From JAVBSX01 sp031549565 (GTDB taxonomy: Bacteria; Planctomycetota; Planctomycetia; Pirellulales; Thermoguttaceae), in assembly GCA_031549565.1 (NCBI GenBank), contig JAVBPO010000005.1, positions 1-64,000 of the forward strand: a stretch of 64,000 bases of DNA, read 5' to 3'. Positions within the stretch are counted from its first letter, which is position 1. Every line of letters begins with the position of its first letter. This document shows, in pieces, positions 28,540-36,479 of the stretch. The translations under genes and the position numbers were made by a program. The notes below the pieces were generated by a model that was given only the letters and a program-made list of their open reading frames with translations, searched no databases and had not been told where the DNA came from.

Positions 28540-29103
28540 ATGATCGCCAAAGATATCAAACGTGGTACTGTCGTCGTTTTCAATGAATCGCCGTGCATGA
28601 TTGAATGTGTCAACGTGCAATCCCCCTCGGCTCGGGGTGCGGCGACGCTTTATAAGTTCCGGGCACGTAATCTCGTCTCGAAACAGAAAGTCGATATCAC
28701 GCTCAAAGGGGGCGAATCGCTCAACGAAGCCGATTTCAGCCGCCGCGAAGTCAAATATCTGTACGCCGACGCCGACGAATGCGTGTTCATGGACAACCTC
28801 GATTACAACCAGTACAACGTCAAAAAAGAGGACATCGTCGAGGAGCTGAACTATATTACCGAAGAGCTCGAAGGAATTCGGGCGATGATTTACAACGACG
28901 AGTGCGTCGGGATCGAAATTCCGACGACGATCGAGTTGAAAGTGGTCCGTTGCGACCCGGCGGCGCGCGGCAACTCGGCGACTTCCCGATCGAAACCGGC
29001 AACACTCTCGACCGGATTAGAAGTTCAGGTTCCCGAGTATCTTGAAGAAGGGGAAATGATCAAAGTCGACAGCCGCACCGGCGACTTCATCGGTCGGGCG
29101 TAA
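28540..29103 (+). CDS. efpL: Elongation factor P-like protein, EfpL/YeiP type
   Basis: A 187-residue EF-P family protein with the three beta-barrel (KOW, OB, OB) architecture. The loop that enters the ribosomal peptidyl-transferase centre reads SARGAATLYK with Arg32 at the tip. This is the YeiP/EfpL signature rather than the Lys or Pro seen in EF-P. The C-terminal PATLSTGLEVQVPEYL is also YeiP-like. It would rescue ribosomes stalled at polyproline-type motifs. It may be the organism's extra or sole EF-P; no second copy lies in the window. Confidence 0.9.
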   Translation: MIAKDIKRGTVVVFNESPCMIECVNVQSPSARGAATLYKFRARNLVSKQKVDITLKGGESLNEADFSRREVKYLYADADECVFMDNLDYNQYNVKKEDIVEELNYITEELEGIRAMIYNDECVGIEIPTTIELKVVRCDPAARGNSATSRSKPATLSTGLEVQVPEYLEEGEMIKVDSRTGDFIGRA

Positions 29104-29290
29104 GGGAGGCCGTGGTAATTCAGGCGGAATAAAACAGAAGTAAACAGGTTAAAACAGCCAAACCGCCGGTCCCCTCTCCCCGGAATACCGGGGGCGAGGG
29201 GACCATCTTTTCTGATCGAAATCCTTCCCTGTTTAACCCCAGTTTGACGTTCTTTGTTTGCCATTCTACTCATTTTACGACGTCCCCTCT
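29104..29290. mobile_element. MITE-like element, short form
   Basis: Terminal edges GGGAGGCCGTGGTAAT and its approximate complement TTTTACGACGTCCCC. One GGTCCCC...GGGGACC palindrome only. The right terminal repeat supplies the last nine codons and stop of the neighbouring minus-strand gene. Confidence 0.68.
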
Positions 29291-32200
29291 GAGCGGAAAT
29301 ACGTACAAACAACCGTCTTCCCCCGTCGTGCAAAGCCGTTCGTCGAAAAAGACGGGACCGAGCAGTGTGGAAACGTCCGTTTCCCGAAGGGCGGTCGCAG
29401 TGTTTGCCGTGGGATCAACCTGGTAAAGCGACCCCTCGTAGGAGTTGAAAACGAGACGGTTTTCATGGAACAACGGCTTTCCCTGCGGAAAGACGTCGGG
29501 AATCTCAATCTGCCGGATTTTCGTTCCGACGTCGGAATCGTTCGCGGAAATCAGGTGGAGCCGCCGGTCCGACGTCGCAAGGACGATTTGCGGAGCATCT
29601 TTTCCGACGACCGCGTACGGTCCCCACGTAATCTTGTTCCCCAATTCGAACAACCGGCCCGGCCTCATCTTCTCCAAGGGGACTTCCTGGACGATTCCGT
29701 TGCTTTGCGAAAAAACGTACGCCGTTCCCCCCATCCCCAAAACGACGTTCGATTGGAGCGGAATTTCTCCCAGTTTCGAAACGGTCCGGAATCGGTATTT
29801 CTTTCCTTCCGATTCCACGCCGACCCGGTAAAGCACGGATTGTCCCTCGTCGAGGATCAGAAACTCCGGCCGATTCGAGGCTTGCGTCTTGTCGGGAAGG
29901 AGCATCAACGGAGCGGACCAGCGTGAAGCGACCGACGGCGACAACCGGTCGGCGAACGGTTCTTCACAAATCGGCTTTCCCGTCTTCGGATTGTAAAAGA
30001 AGACTTGACCGTTGGCGAACGGGACCAAAAGTCCGTTGCCCAGCGCGATCGGCGTCGCTTGAATCTGACTCGAAATCGGGATCGACCGAAACTGTAGTGG
30101 ATTACTCGGACTCGAATCGTAAATCGGAATCGCTTTGCCGATCGATTCCCGCTCGATCCACGCCTCAAATCCCCCGGTCAACGGAACCAGAGCCTGAATC
30201 GGCTCGCCTCGCTTTTCGTTTTCCCGATCGGCAACCGGCTTGTCGAGGATCGTTATCCTTCCCGAGTCGGAGAGGGAAAATTGATACAGTTTTCCCGATT
30301 GTGTTACGGCTCGAACGGTTTTCGCCGTGGAATCGTAAGTCGGTTCCGCGACCAGCGGATCGGCGAGCTGCGTTTCCCACAATGGAGCCCCGTCCTCCAA
30401 AGCGAATGCTTTCACGGCTGTTCCGCTTTGACCTTTATACTGGAAAGTCCGGTAGACCGTGTTCTCGATCCTCCGCAGCGGAGCGGTCGTCGAAGTCAAC
30501 GGATCCGTGATTCGCAGCGGCGTCAAACGGTTTCGGGACGCTTGAATTTCGTAAGCGATCAATTCCTGTCCGGAAACCCAAAGATTCGAGCCGAAAAGGC
30601 CCAGATAACGCGGAACCTCGCGTTGTTCGGCCTTTCCCGCCCCCTTGTCCTCCGGCGCCCCCTCGGCGAGGAGTTTGAGCGGTGTTTTCGCGGCGGGATC
30701 GTCTTCCAGTTGAAACAGATAGACGATCCCGGCATCCGAAGCGAGAAAGAGCCGCTTTTTATCGACGACCGGCGCCGTCTCGACGGCACCCTGCAACGGA
30801 ATACTCTGAACCGATTTCAATACGGTTCCGGTTTCGGCTCCGTCCGCCGATTTCACGATTTCGTACACTTGGAGCGTCGTTCCGTTCGTCGCGTTCTTTT
30901 GCGCGATCAACAGATAAGGACCAAACAAAAACGGAGCGGTCCGGATCGCGCCGGGCTGGTGTCCCAGATAAAGGCTCTCGATCGAACCGGCTTGGGGGGT
31001 TCCGCCGTCAAAAGGGCACGGACAAAGAAACAACGTGGAGCGATGCGCCAATTGAAGCAGCCGGTTGTTCGTTTCATCGACCAACGGAGCGACGTTCATC
31101 TGTTGTGGAAATTGGAGACCACCGACTATTCGACCGGATTCGAGGTCGATTTGAAAACACTTTCCCGACTCGGTCGTCAGGTAAAGCGTCGAAACGACTT
31201 TGTTCGGCGTCAACTCCGCCAAACGAAACGGTTCGCCGAGGGTCAAACGGAATCGCAATTCCCCGGAAACCGAGTCGAGCCGCAAGATTTCCCAAGTTCG
31301 ATAATCGACCAGCAGGACGTCTTCCTTGTCGTTCGAAAGGGGAAGAGGTATCACCGCCGGAGCGCGGTCGGTCGTCAACAACGAACCGCCGACCGTCTTT
31401 TTCCAAAGGATCGTCCCATCGGTATTCCGAACCGCGAAAACGGAGCCGCTTGCGTAGACGAAGAGAGTCCGGGGCGTTTGCGTCGTATCCGGCTTGAAAA
31501 CCTTTCGGTTGGCAAGGACGACGACGCTCCGAGCTTCTTCCGAGTGATCGGGACCGCTTGCGTTCGTTTTCGCTTGGACAGCCGCGTCGGCTCCATAAAA
31601 CTTCACCGCACGTTTTTCGCCGCCGCAGATCGATCGGAGAATCTCCGTGAACCTCGAATCGTTTTCGATACTGCCGTACTTGTCGCGCAGGTCGTCCATG
31701 ACTTTGTAAGCGCCGGAAATGTCTTCGTTTTGAAGGAGCGTTCCCACTTCTCCCACTGCGGTTGCCAAATGATCGTCTATTGCGAGCGCTTCTTTGGTGT
31801 AATTGATGTTCTTCCTCGCTTCTTGAAGCCGACCGACCGGCTGCGACGAAACGGGAACATGCTTCTCGATCAACCGCATCGCTTCCTCGGCGTCGGCGAG
31901 CAGCTTTTCGTCTTTTTTCTCTTTCGCCCCGAGTGCGAGGTTCTCGGCAATCGTCGGAAGCATCGCGGTAAACTCCGGCTCCGCTTCTTTGCGGTAATCC
32001 GGTTGTTGTAGGATTTTCGCGATTTCTTCCTTCGCGACAATCAAAGCACCGGGCCAATCGTTTTTTGAGTCGGTAATGAGCCGCATTTTCGAAAGCGACA
32101 GAAGAACCGTCGCCTCGGGAACGCCGGAGTGGTTCGGAAAATATTTGAGGTAATCGCCGTACTCCTTGATCGCTTCGTGGTAATTCCCGGATTCCCTGGC

Positions 32201-32785
32201 GGCGTTGGCGGCGCTGAGGTATTCGTCCGCTCCACGGCGGTAAATCGCGTAGTAGAGGAGGATGCAACTGAGAATCATGACGAGAATTCCCACGCCGCCG
32301 TACAGGAGCAGTTTCGAATCCCACGGATTGGCTTTTCCTTTTTTGAATTTGCCCCTTTTCGAAGAAGAACGGGAAGGAAGCCCGAACGCTTCGTCGGCGT
32401 TTTCCGGTAAAGGGGGAAGCTCGGCGTCAAGCTCCGAGCCGAAGTCGGCGAAAGGGTCCGCAAGCGGAGTTTCTTGTTTCGGTCGCGGCGGGGATTGAGT
32501 CGGCAGTTTAGGTGGTTTGAGTAAACCGCCCTGCTTTTTTGGTGGAGAAGTCGGAGCCGCGGTCGGAGTCGCAGCCGCTGCGTTTTCTCCTTCGTTGAGG
32601 ATACGGAGAATGTTCTCGGAAATCATTTGAGTAATGATTCCGCGATCGACCAGCCGCTGCGCAAACACGTCGGCCGGAAGCGGCGCCGGCGACTGGGCGA
32701 TCCGCTCAAGCAAACCCTCTTTCAGCTCCCGCGAGATCACCTTCTTCCGGGCAAGCATGAGAACCAGTTTTTCCGCGTTGATCAT
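29270..32785 (-). CDS. 1171-residue PQQ-propeller membrane protein
   Basis: An N-terminal cytoplasmic part (1-158) with a Pro/Ala-rich linker, then one transmembrane helix at 159-181 (LLLYGGVGILVMILSCILLYY). A TPR-like region follows (AARESGNYHEAIKEYGDYLKYFP) and then a long domain of repeated beta-blades typical of PQQ/WD-like propellers over roughly 400-1170. It is probably anchored in the inner membrane with the propeller outside, as in many planctomycete proteins of unknown role. The C-terminal codons (PLRGDVVK) come from the terminal repeat of the adjacent MITE-like element. It starts at ATG 32785. Confidence 0.82.
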   Translation of the reverse strand: MINAEKLVLMLARKKVISRELKEGLLERIAQSPAPLPADVFAQRLVDRGIITQMISENILRILNEGENAAAATPTAAPTSPPKKQGGLLKPPKLPTQSPPRPKQETPLADPFADFGSELDAELPPLPENADEAFGLPSRSSSKRGKFKKGKANPWDSKLLLYGGVGILVMILSCILLYYAIYRRGADEYLSAANAARESGNYHEAIKEYGDYLKYFPNHSGVPEATVLLSLSKMRLITDSKNDWPGALIVAKEEIAKILQQPDYRKEAEPEFTAMLPTIAENLALGAKEKKDEKLLADAEEAMRLIEKHVPVSSQPVGRLQEARKNINYTKEALAIDDHLATAVGEVGTLLQNEDISGAYKVMDDLRDKYGSIENDSRFTEILRSICGGEKRAVKFYGADAAVQAKTNASGPDHSEEARSVVVLANRKVFKPDTTQTPRTLFVYASGSVFAVRNTDGTILWKKTVGGSLLTTDRAPAVIPLPLSNDKEDVLLVDYRTWEILRLDSVSGELRFRLTLGEPFRLAELTPNKVVSTLYLTTESGKCFQIDLESGRIVGGLQFPQQMNVAPLVDETNNRLLQLAHRSTLFLCPCPFDGGTPQAGSIESLYLGHQPGAIRTAPFLFGPYLLIAQKNATNGTTLQVYEIVKSADGAETGTVLKSVQSIPLQGAVETAPVVDKKRLFLASDAGIVYLFQLEDDPAAKTPLKLLAEGAPEDKGAGKAEQREVPRYLGLFGSNLWVSGQELIAYEIQASRNRLTPLRITDPLTSTTAPLRRIENTVYRTFQYKGQSGTAVKAFALEDGAPLWETQLADPLVAEPTYDSTAKTVRAVTQSGKLYQFSLSDSGRITILDKPVADRENEKRGEPIQALVPLTGGFEAWIERESIGKAIPIYDSSPSNPLQFRSIPISSQIQATPIALGNGLLVPFANGQVFFYNPKTGKPICEEPFADRLSPSVASRWSAPLMLLPDKTQASNRPEFLILDEGQSVLYRVGVESEGKKYRFRTVSKLGEIPLQSNVVLGMGGTAYVFSQSNGIVQEVPLEKMRPGRLFELGNKITWGPYAVVGKDAPQIVLATSDRRLHLISANDSDVGTKIRQIEIPDVFPQGKPLFHENRLVFNSYEGSLYQVDPTANTATALRETDVSTLLGPVFFDERLCTTGEDGCLYVFPLRGDVVK

Positions 32786-32825
32786 GTCGTGTTAATGCTG
32801 ATTCGCCCTTGAAAAAAACGTAAAC

Positions 32826-33299
32826 AAGCGACCCTGTAAGCCGGGTTCTGTGATTCGGGATCGCTCCCGAACGACGGTCATTTATCCAGGAGTACGGTTG
32901 CCCGTACCCTCAAGCGGTCCACCCGGAACTGCGAGCGGATCGGATCTATCCTCGTTCCTGTTTGACCTTGCTTTCCGTGGGGTTTACCTAGCCGGACCGG
33001 TCGCCCGACCCGCTGGTGAGCTCTTACCTCACCGTTTCACCCTTGCCGGGGCAATGGAATTACTAATTACGAATTCCAAATTACTAATTGAATACTTGAT
33101 AAACTCAACTCAATGAGTAGATTTTTTTCTCGATTAGTAATTCGTAATTTGGAATTAGTAATTAAATCCCCGGCGGTTTGCTTTCTGTTGCACTTGCCCT
33201 GACCTTCGAGAAGGCCGGTGGACGTTATCCACCACGGTAATCCGAAAAAGCCCGGACTTTCCTCCTGTTGTTGCCAACCGGCGACCGTCCGGATCGCTT
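32826..33299 (-). ncRNA. rnpB: RNase P RNA, bacterial type A, with a repeat insertion
   Basis: The minus strand shows the conserved landmarks in order: the GGAGGAAAGTCCGGGC core, AGGGCAAGTGCAACAGAAAG, GCAAACCGCC, GGGTGAAACGGTGAGGTAAG and the 3' ACAGAACCCGGCTTACAG. The P1 helix pairs AAGCGATCC (33299-33291) with GGGTCGCTT (32834-32826). Between GCAAACCGCC and GGCAAGGGTGAAA, where helix P12 normally sits, about 108 bases of heptamer inverted repeat (33056-33166) are inserted. A T-run at 32819-32813 follows the 3' end. Confidence 0.93.
33056..33166. repeat. Inverted heptamer repeat inside RNase P RNA (P12)
   Basis: Arms GAATTACTAATTACGAATT (33058-33076, continuing to 33090) and its complement near 33132-33166 form a long AT-rich stem in place of the GC-rich P12 hairpin. 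It shares the same core with an in-frame repeat at 62564 in the BlaR1-like gene. Confidence 0.85.
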
Positions 33300-33314
33300 C
33301 TTTACGTCTTTCTT

Positions 33315-33343
33315 ATCCTAAGAGATGAACGCCCATTCGACAA
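33315..33343 (-). promoter_or_regulatory. Candidate sigma-70-type promoter of rnpB
   Basis: On the minus strand TTGTCG (33343-33338) and TAGGAT (33320-33315) are 17 bases apart. The start would fall near 33308, just ahead of the P1 helix. Confidence 0.5.
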
Positions 33344-33535
33344 GACCGGCGCAGTTTTTGCCGCTTTTCGACGCCGACGAGCGGCAATTTCCGCCGAACG
33401 AAACGGCATTTTCCGCGCCGAATCGAATGTTTTTTTTCTCGCTTTCTTCGAAGAAAGACTCAAGTTTTTCGAACTCTTTTCCGGCCCGACCCCGCAAACC
33501 CTGAAAAACACGGCCTCCGGCGCGTCAAAATCAAT
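33344..33535. other. Intergenic region between rnpB and the flagellar operon
   Basis: About 190 bases without a convincing gene. Sequence is AT-rich in the middle (T-run at about 33430) and the flagellar promoter candidate follows at 33536. Confidence 0.4.
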
Positions 33536-33551
33536 TGGCACGCTTTGTGCG
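33536..33551 (+). promoter_or_regulatory. Candidate sigma-54 promoter for the flagellar operon
   Basis: TGGCACGCTTTGTGC matches the -24/-12 consensus TGGCACG-N4-TTGC with GG and GC at the required 10-base gap; only one core base of TTGC differs. It lies about 90 bases upstream of flgG, as expected if class genes use RpoN. Confidence 0.6.
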
Positions 33552-33606
33552 TCGTAAGCGGGAGAGCTCCGGCACCTACGGTGCTCGGGCTAAACGAAAA
33601 ATGGGT

Positions 33607-33639
33607 TCTGTTGTCTGTCCTCTGTTATCTGTCCTCTCA
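33607..33639 (+). repeat. Heptamer repeat, flgG leader
   Basis: Four to five CTGTCCT/CTGTTAT units ending two bases before the flgG start. No complementary arm is seen upstream. Confidence 0.75.
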
Positions 33640-33641
33640 CT

Positions 33642-34445
33642 ATGTCTTTCCAAACCATCTACACCTCCGGGAGCGGAATGCTCGGTATGGAGCAGAAGCT
33701 CAACACGGTCGCTCACAACCTCTCGAATATGGAGACGACCGCGTTCAAGAAACAGCGTTGCAATTTCGAGGATCTGTTCTACGACAACTGGCGTTATCCC
33801 GGCTCGCAGGATGTGCAGGGCGAATTCACCGGGACCGGCATCCAGATCGGGCTCGGCGTGCGGGTCACGAGCGTTCAGTCGCACATGCGGCAGGGCGGAT
33901 TCAAGGAAACGAACCGCACGATGGACGTCGCGATTGCCGGGGACGGCTTTTTCCGGGTCAACGATCCGTTTTCCGGCGAAATCCTTTATACCCGGGCCGG
34001 CAATTTTTCCGTGAATCCGAACGGTTCGATCGTGCTCGGCAGCGCTCACACCGGTCGGCTGGTCGATCCGCAGATCACGATTCCGGAAGACGCCACGCAT
34101 GTGCAGATCAACGAAGACGGAACCGTCTGGGTCGCCCAAGGCGCCAATCCGCAGCTTCAGCAGGTCGGACAGTTCCAGATTTCCACGTTTATCAACCCGG
34201 AAGGTCTGCTGCGAGTCGGCGAAAACCTGTTCCAGGAAACCGATTCGTCCGGCCCCCCGACCGACGGCCAACCTGGTATCAACGGCTTGGGAACCGTGAA
34301 GCAGTACATGATCGAAATGTCGAACGTCCAACCGGTCGTCGAACTGATCGACATGATCACCAGCCAACGCGCCTACGAACTGAACTCCCAAGTCACAAGA
34401 ACCGGCGACGAGATTCTCCAGACGGTGATAAATATTAAGAGATAG
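33642..34445 (+). CDS. flgG: Flagellar distal rod protein FlgG
   Basis: A 267-residue axial protein of the flagellar distal rod, exported by the flagellar type III system. The N-terminal SGMLGMEQKLNTVAHNLSN and C-terminal helix SQRAYELNSQVTRTGDEILQ are the family-typical coiled-coil segments, and DGFFRVND plus YTRAGNF mark the central domain. It heads an operon with flgA, flgH, flgI, flgJ, flgN and flgK; the usual partner flgF is not seen upstream. Confidence 0.96.
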   Translation: MSFQTIYTSGSGMLGMEQKLNTVAHNLSNMETTAFKKQRCNFEDLFYDNWRYPGSQDVQGEFTGTGIQIGLGVRVTSVQSHMRQGGFKETNRTMDVAIAGDGFFRVNDPFSGEILYTRAGNFSVNPNGSIVLGSAHTGRLVDPQITIPEDATHVQINEDGTVWVAQGANPQLQQVGQFQISTFINPEGLLRVGENLFQETDSSGPPTDGQPGINGLGTVKQYMIEMSNVQPVVELIDMITSQRAYELNSQVTRTGDEILQTVINIKR

Positions 34446-34449
34446 CACT

Positions 34450-34484
34450 GGGTAGAGAACAGATGGCAGAGGACAGGTGACAGG
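34450..34484. repeat. Purine heptamer arm after flgG
   Basis: GGACAGG/AGAACAG-type units directly after the flgG stop; the complementary pyrimidine arm (34571-34627) is inside the flgA signal-peptide coding region. Confidence 0.75.
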
Positions 34485-34504
34485 AATTGAAACGAGGGAT
34501 AAAA

Positions 34505-35635
34505 ATGAAACGTATTGTCAACAATTGGAATCAATCAGGGTTTTCAAGAAAACAGGTTCGCCGGAAATTTTCTGTCTCCTGTCTCCTATTCCTGTCCTCT
34601 GTCCTCTGTCCTCTGTCCTCTATTCTCCATGCCGCCGAAATCAAATTTCGATCCCCCGTCCAATGTGACGCCGCGACGGTTACGCTCGGGGACGTTGCCG
34701 AGGTGACGGGGAAGAACGCCGACATGATTTCGCGAACGCCGCTGTTTCCGGCCCCGATCGCCGGGGGACAGAAGACCGTGACCGCGACGCAAATCCGCGA
34801 TCTGCTCGCCGATCGCCGGATCAGCTCGCTCGACCACGACTTTCGCGGCGTCACGCAGATCGTCGTGTACGGACCGAAAAAGGAAACCGTGAAAAAATCC
34901 AACGGCGTCAACCTGAACGCGGAACGAAAAACCGAAACGGAATTGACCGAAGCGTTGGTGGTTTACCTGAACCGCTGCACGACCGACGGCGCACCGGAAA
35001 ACGCGATCCCCTGGAAGCTGCAACTGCACCTGACGCCGCAACAACTTCAGGCGATCGCGGACGGCGGTAGTATCACCGGCATGTACGGCGGCAAGAACCC
35101 GCTCGTCGGACGGCAGGATTTTCAGGCGGAACTGCAAGGAATCAACCCGGCGACGGGCCGACGAATGTTGGTCCGGTTCACCGCCGACGTTGATCTGCCG
35201 CCGCGAGTCGTCGTTGCCCGAAGAAGTCTGGAACGTGGCAAGTTGCTCAACGAAAACGATTTGCGAATCGAATATCGCGCCGATTTGAAAGGGACGGACT
35301 ACTATTCCGACCTGAACGACGTGATCGGCAAAGCGACTTCCGCGAATCTCCGCGAAGGGGCGATGCTGACGTCACAATCGGTCCGAAAGCCGATCCTGGT
35401 CAAGAAAGGGGAGATCGTCACGGTCGTGTCGAAAAACGCTGGTGTCACGGTCACCAGCACCGCCAAAGCTCTCGAAGACGGCGCCCAAGGCGACCTGATC
35501 ACGCTCGACCAACAGTTGAAAACGAAACCGGAAAAAGGCCGTGCCGCCATCCAACAACGCACCGACTCCACCTTCGTCGCCAAAGTCGCCGCAATCGGAA
35601 CCGTCGAAATATTCGCGACAGGAAATAAATATTGA
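34505..35635 (+). CDS. flgA: Flagella basal body P-ring formation protein FlgA
   Basis: A 376-residue exported chaperone needed to assemble the P-ring. The C-terminal 200 residues hold an SAF-type domain (RVVVARRSLERGKLL, NENDLRI) and the FlgA tail. A ribosome site GAGGG precedes ATG 34505 at the expected spacing and is shared in form with flgI. The signal-peptide core (LFLSSVLCPLSSIL, about residues 29-42) is encoded by CTGTCCT heptamers. The protein is longer than typical FlgA (about 220) owing to an extended N-terminal half. Confidence 0.9.
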   Translation: MKRIVNNWNQSGFSRKQVRRKFSVSCLLFLSSVLCPLSSILHAAEIKFRSPVQCDAATVTLGDVAEVTGKNADMISRTPLFPAPIAGGQKTVTATQIRDLLADRRISSLDHDFRGVTQIVVYGPKKETVKKSNGVNLNAERKTETELTEALVVYLNRCTTDGAPENAIPWKLQLHLTPQQLQAIADGGSITGMYGGKNPLVGRQDFQAELQGINPATGRRMLVRFTADVDLPPRVVVARRSLERGKLLNENDLRIEYRADLKGTDYYSDLNDVIGKATSANLREGAMLTSQSVRKPILVKKGEIVTVVSKNAGVTVTSTAKALEDGAQGDLITLDQQLKTKPEKGRAAIQQRTDSTFVAKVAAIGTVEIFATGNKY

Positions 35636-35642
35636 GAAAGGT

Positions 35643-35728
35643 GTAAGGGTAAAAGAGTAAAAGGAAAGAAGGGATTCCCATTTCCCATTTCCCATTTCCC
35701 ATTTGTTATTTGTTATTTGTTATTTAAA
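35643..35728. repeat. Heptamer repeat block upstream of flgH
   Basis: A purine-rich stretch (35643-35674, AAAAGGA-type) faces CCCATTT units (35675-35705) and TTATTTG units (35706-35727), which end immediately before ATG 35729. The CCCATTT units are a further 7-mer variety. Confidence 0.8.
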
Positions 35729-36391
35729 ATGAAAGTTCTATTCGCAGCATTATTCACCTTATTCACAACGTCCTTGTTCGCTCAGAGCGGGTCGCTCATG
35801 GGCGAATCCGTTTACGGGACCGAGGAAGGGCAGGTCATGACACTACGCAACGCGTCGTTCAGTTATCAGCCGATGCCGGAGCCGCGAACGTTCAAGGAAC
35901 AGGATTTGATTACCGTTCTCGTCGATGAACGGCTCCTGTACTCGAATAACAGCGACGTCCAGCGACAGCGGAAAATCAAGGGCAAGATGGGGTTCACCGA
36001 CTGGGTCAAGTTCCCCGGTTGGGACAAACTGCCGCAACCGATCGAAACGGAACCGCCGGTCGTCGGCGGTGAAGTCGATCACCAAAGCCGCGCCAAAGGG
36101 CAGCTTAACAATTCGGAAAAACTGACCTTCAAAATCACCTGCCGCGTCGCCTGGAAAATGGACAACGGCAACCTGCACATCGAAGGGCAGCAACAGATGA
36201 TGATCGGCGAAGAAAATCGTTCCGTTTACGTCAGTGGCGACATCCGCCCGGAAGACGTCGGCGCGGACAACACGGTCTTAAGCTCGGCCCTCGCGTTCTC
36301 CACGATCAAACTGATCCCGTCCGGCAACATCTTCGACTCCACCAAACGCAGCTACGGACAACGCTTCGTCGACCGATGGTTGCCGTTTTGA
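35729..36391 (+). CDS. flgH: Flagellar L-ring protein FlgH, no lipobox cysteine
   Basis: A 220-residue protein of the outer-membrane L-ring, with the family-typical GQLNNSEKLTF and GNLHIEGQQQMMIGEENR segments and C-terminal SYGQRFVDRWLPF. Its signal peptide (ALFTLFTTSLFAQ) ends without a Cys at the expected site, whereas most FlgH proteins are lipoproteins. It lies between flgA and flgI, confirming the identity. The start is ATG 35729, four codons inside the longer frame, directly after the repeat block. Confidence 0.9.
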   Translation: MKVLFAALFTLFTTSLFAQSGSLMGESVYGTEEGQVMTLRNASFSYQPMPEPRTFKEQDLITVLVDERLLYSNNSDVQRQRKIKGKMGFTDWVKFPGWDKLPQPIETEPPVVGGEVDHQSRAKGQLNNSEKLTFKITCRVAWKMDNGNLHIEGQQQMMIGEENRSVYVSGDIRPEDVGADNTVLSSALAFSTIKLIPSGNIFDSTKRSYGQRFVDRWLPF

Positions 36392-36393
36392 AT

Positions 36394-36427
36394 GAGAGGA
36401 CAGATAGCAGAGGACAGAGGACAGGGT
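36394..36427. repeat. Purine heptamer arm after flgH
   Basis: GAGGACAGA units directly after the flgH stop; the matching pyrimidine arm (36554-36620) lies inside the flgI signal-peptide coding region, as in the flgG-flgA gap. Confidence 0.75.
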
Positions 36428-36479
36428 CAAGAAAACAGGCAGTAGACATCAGATATCAGATATTTGAACGAGGGTTAAA

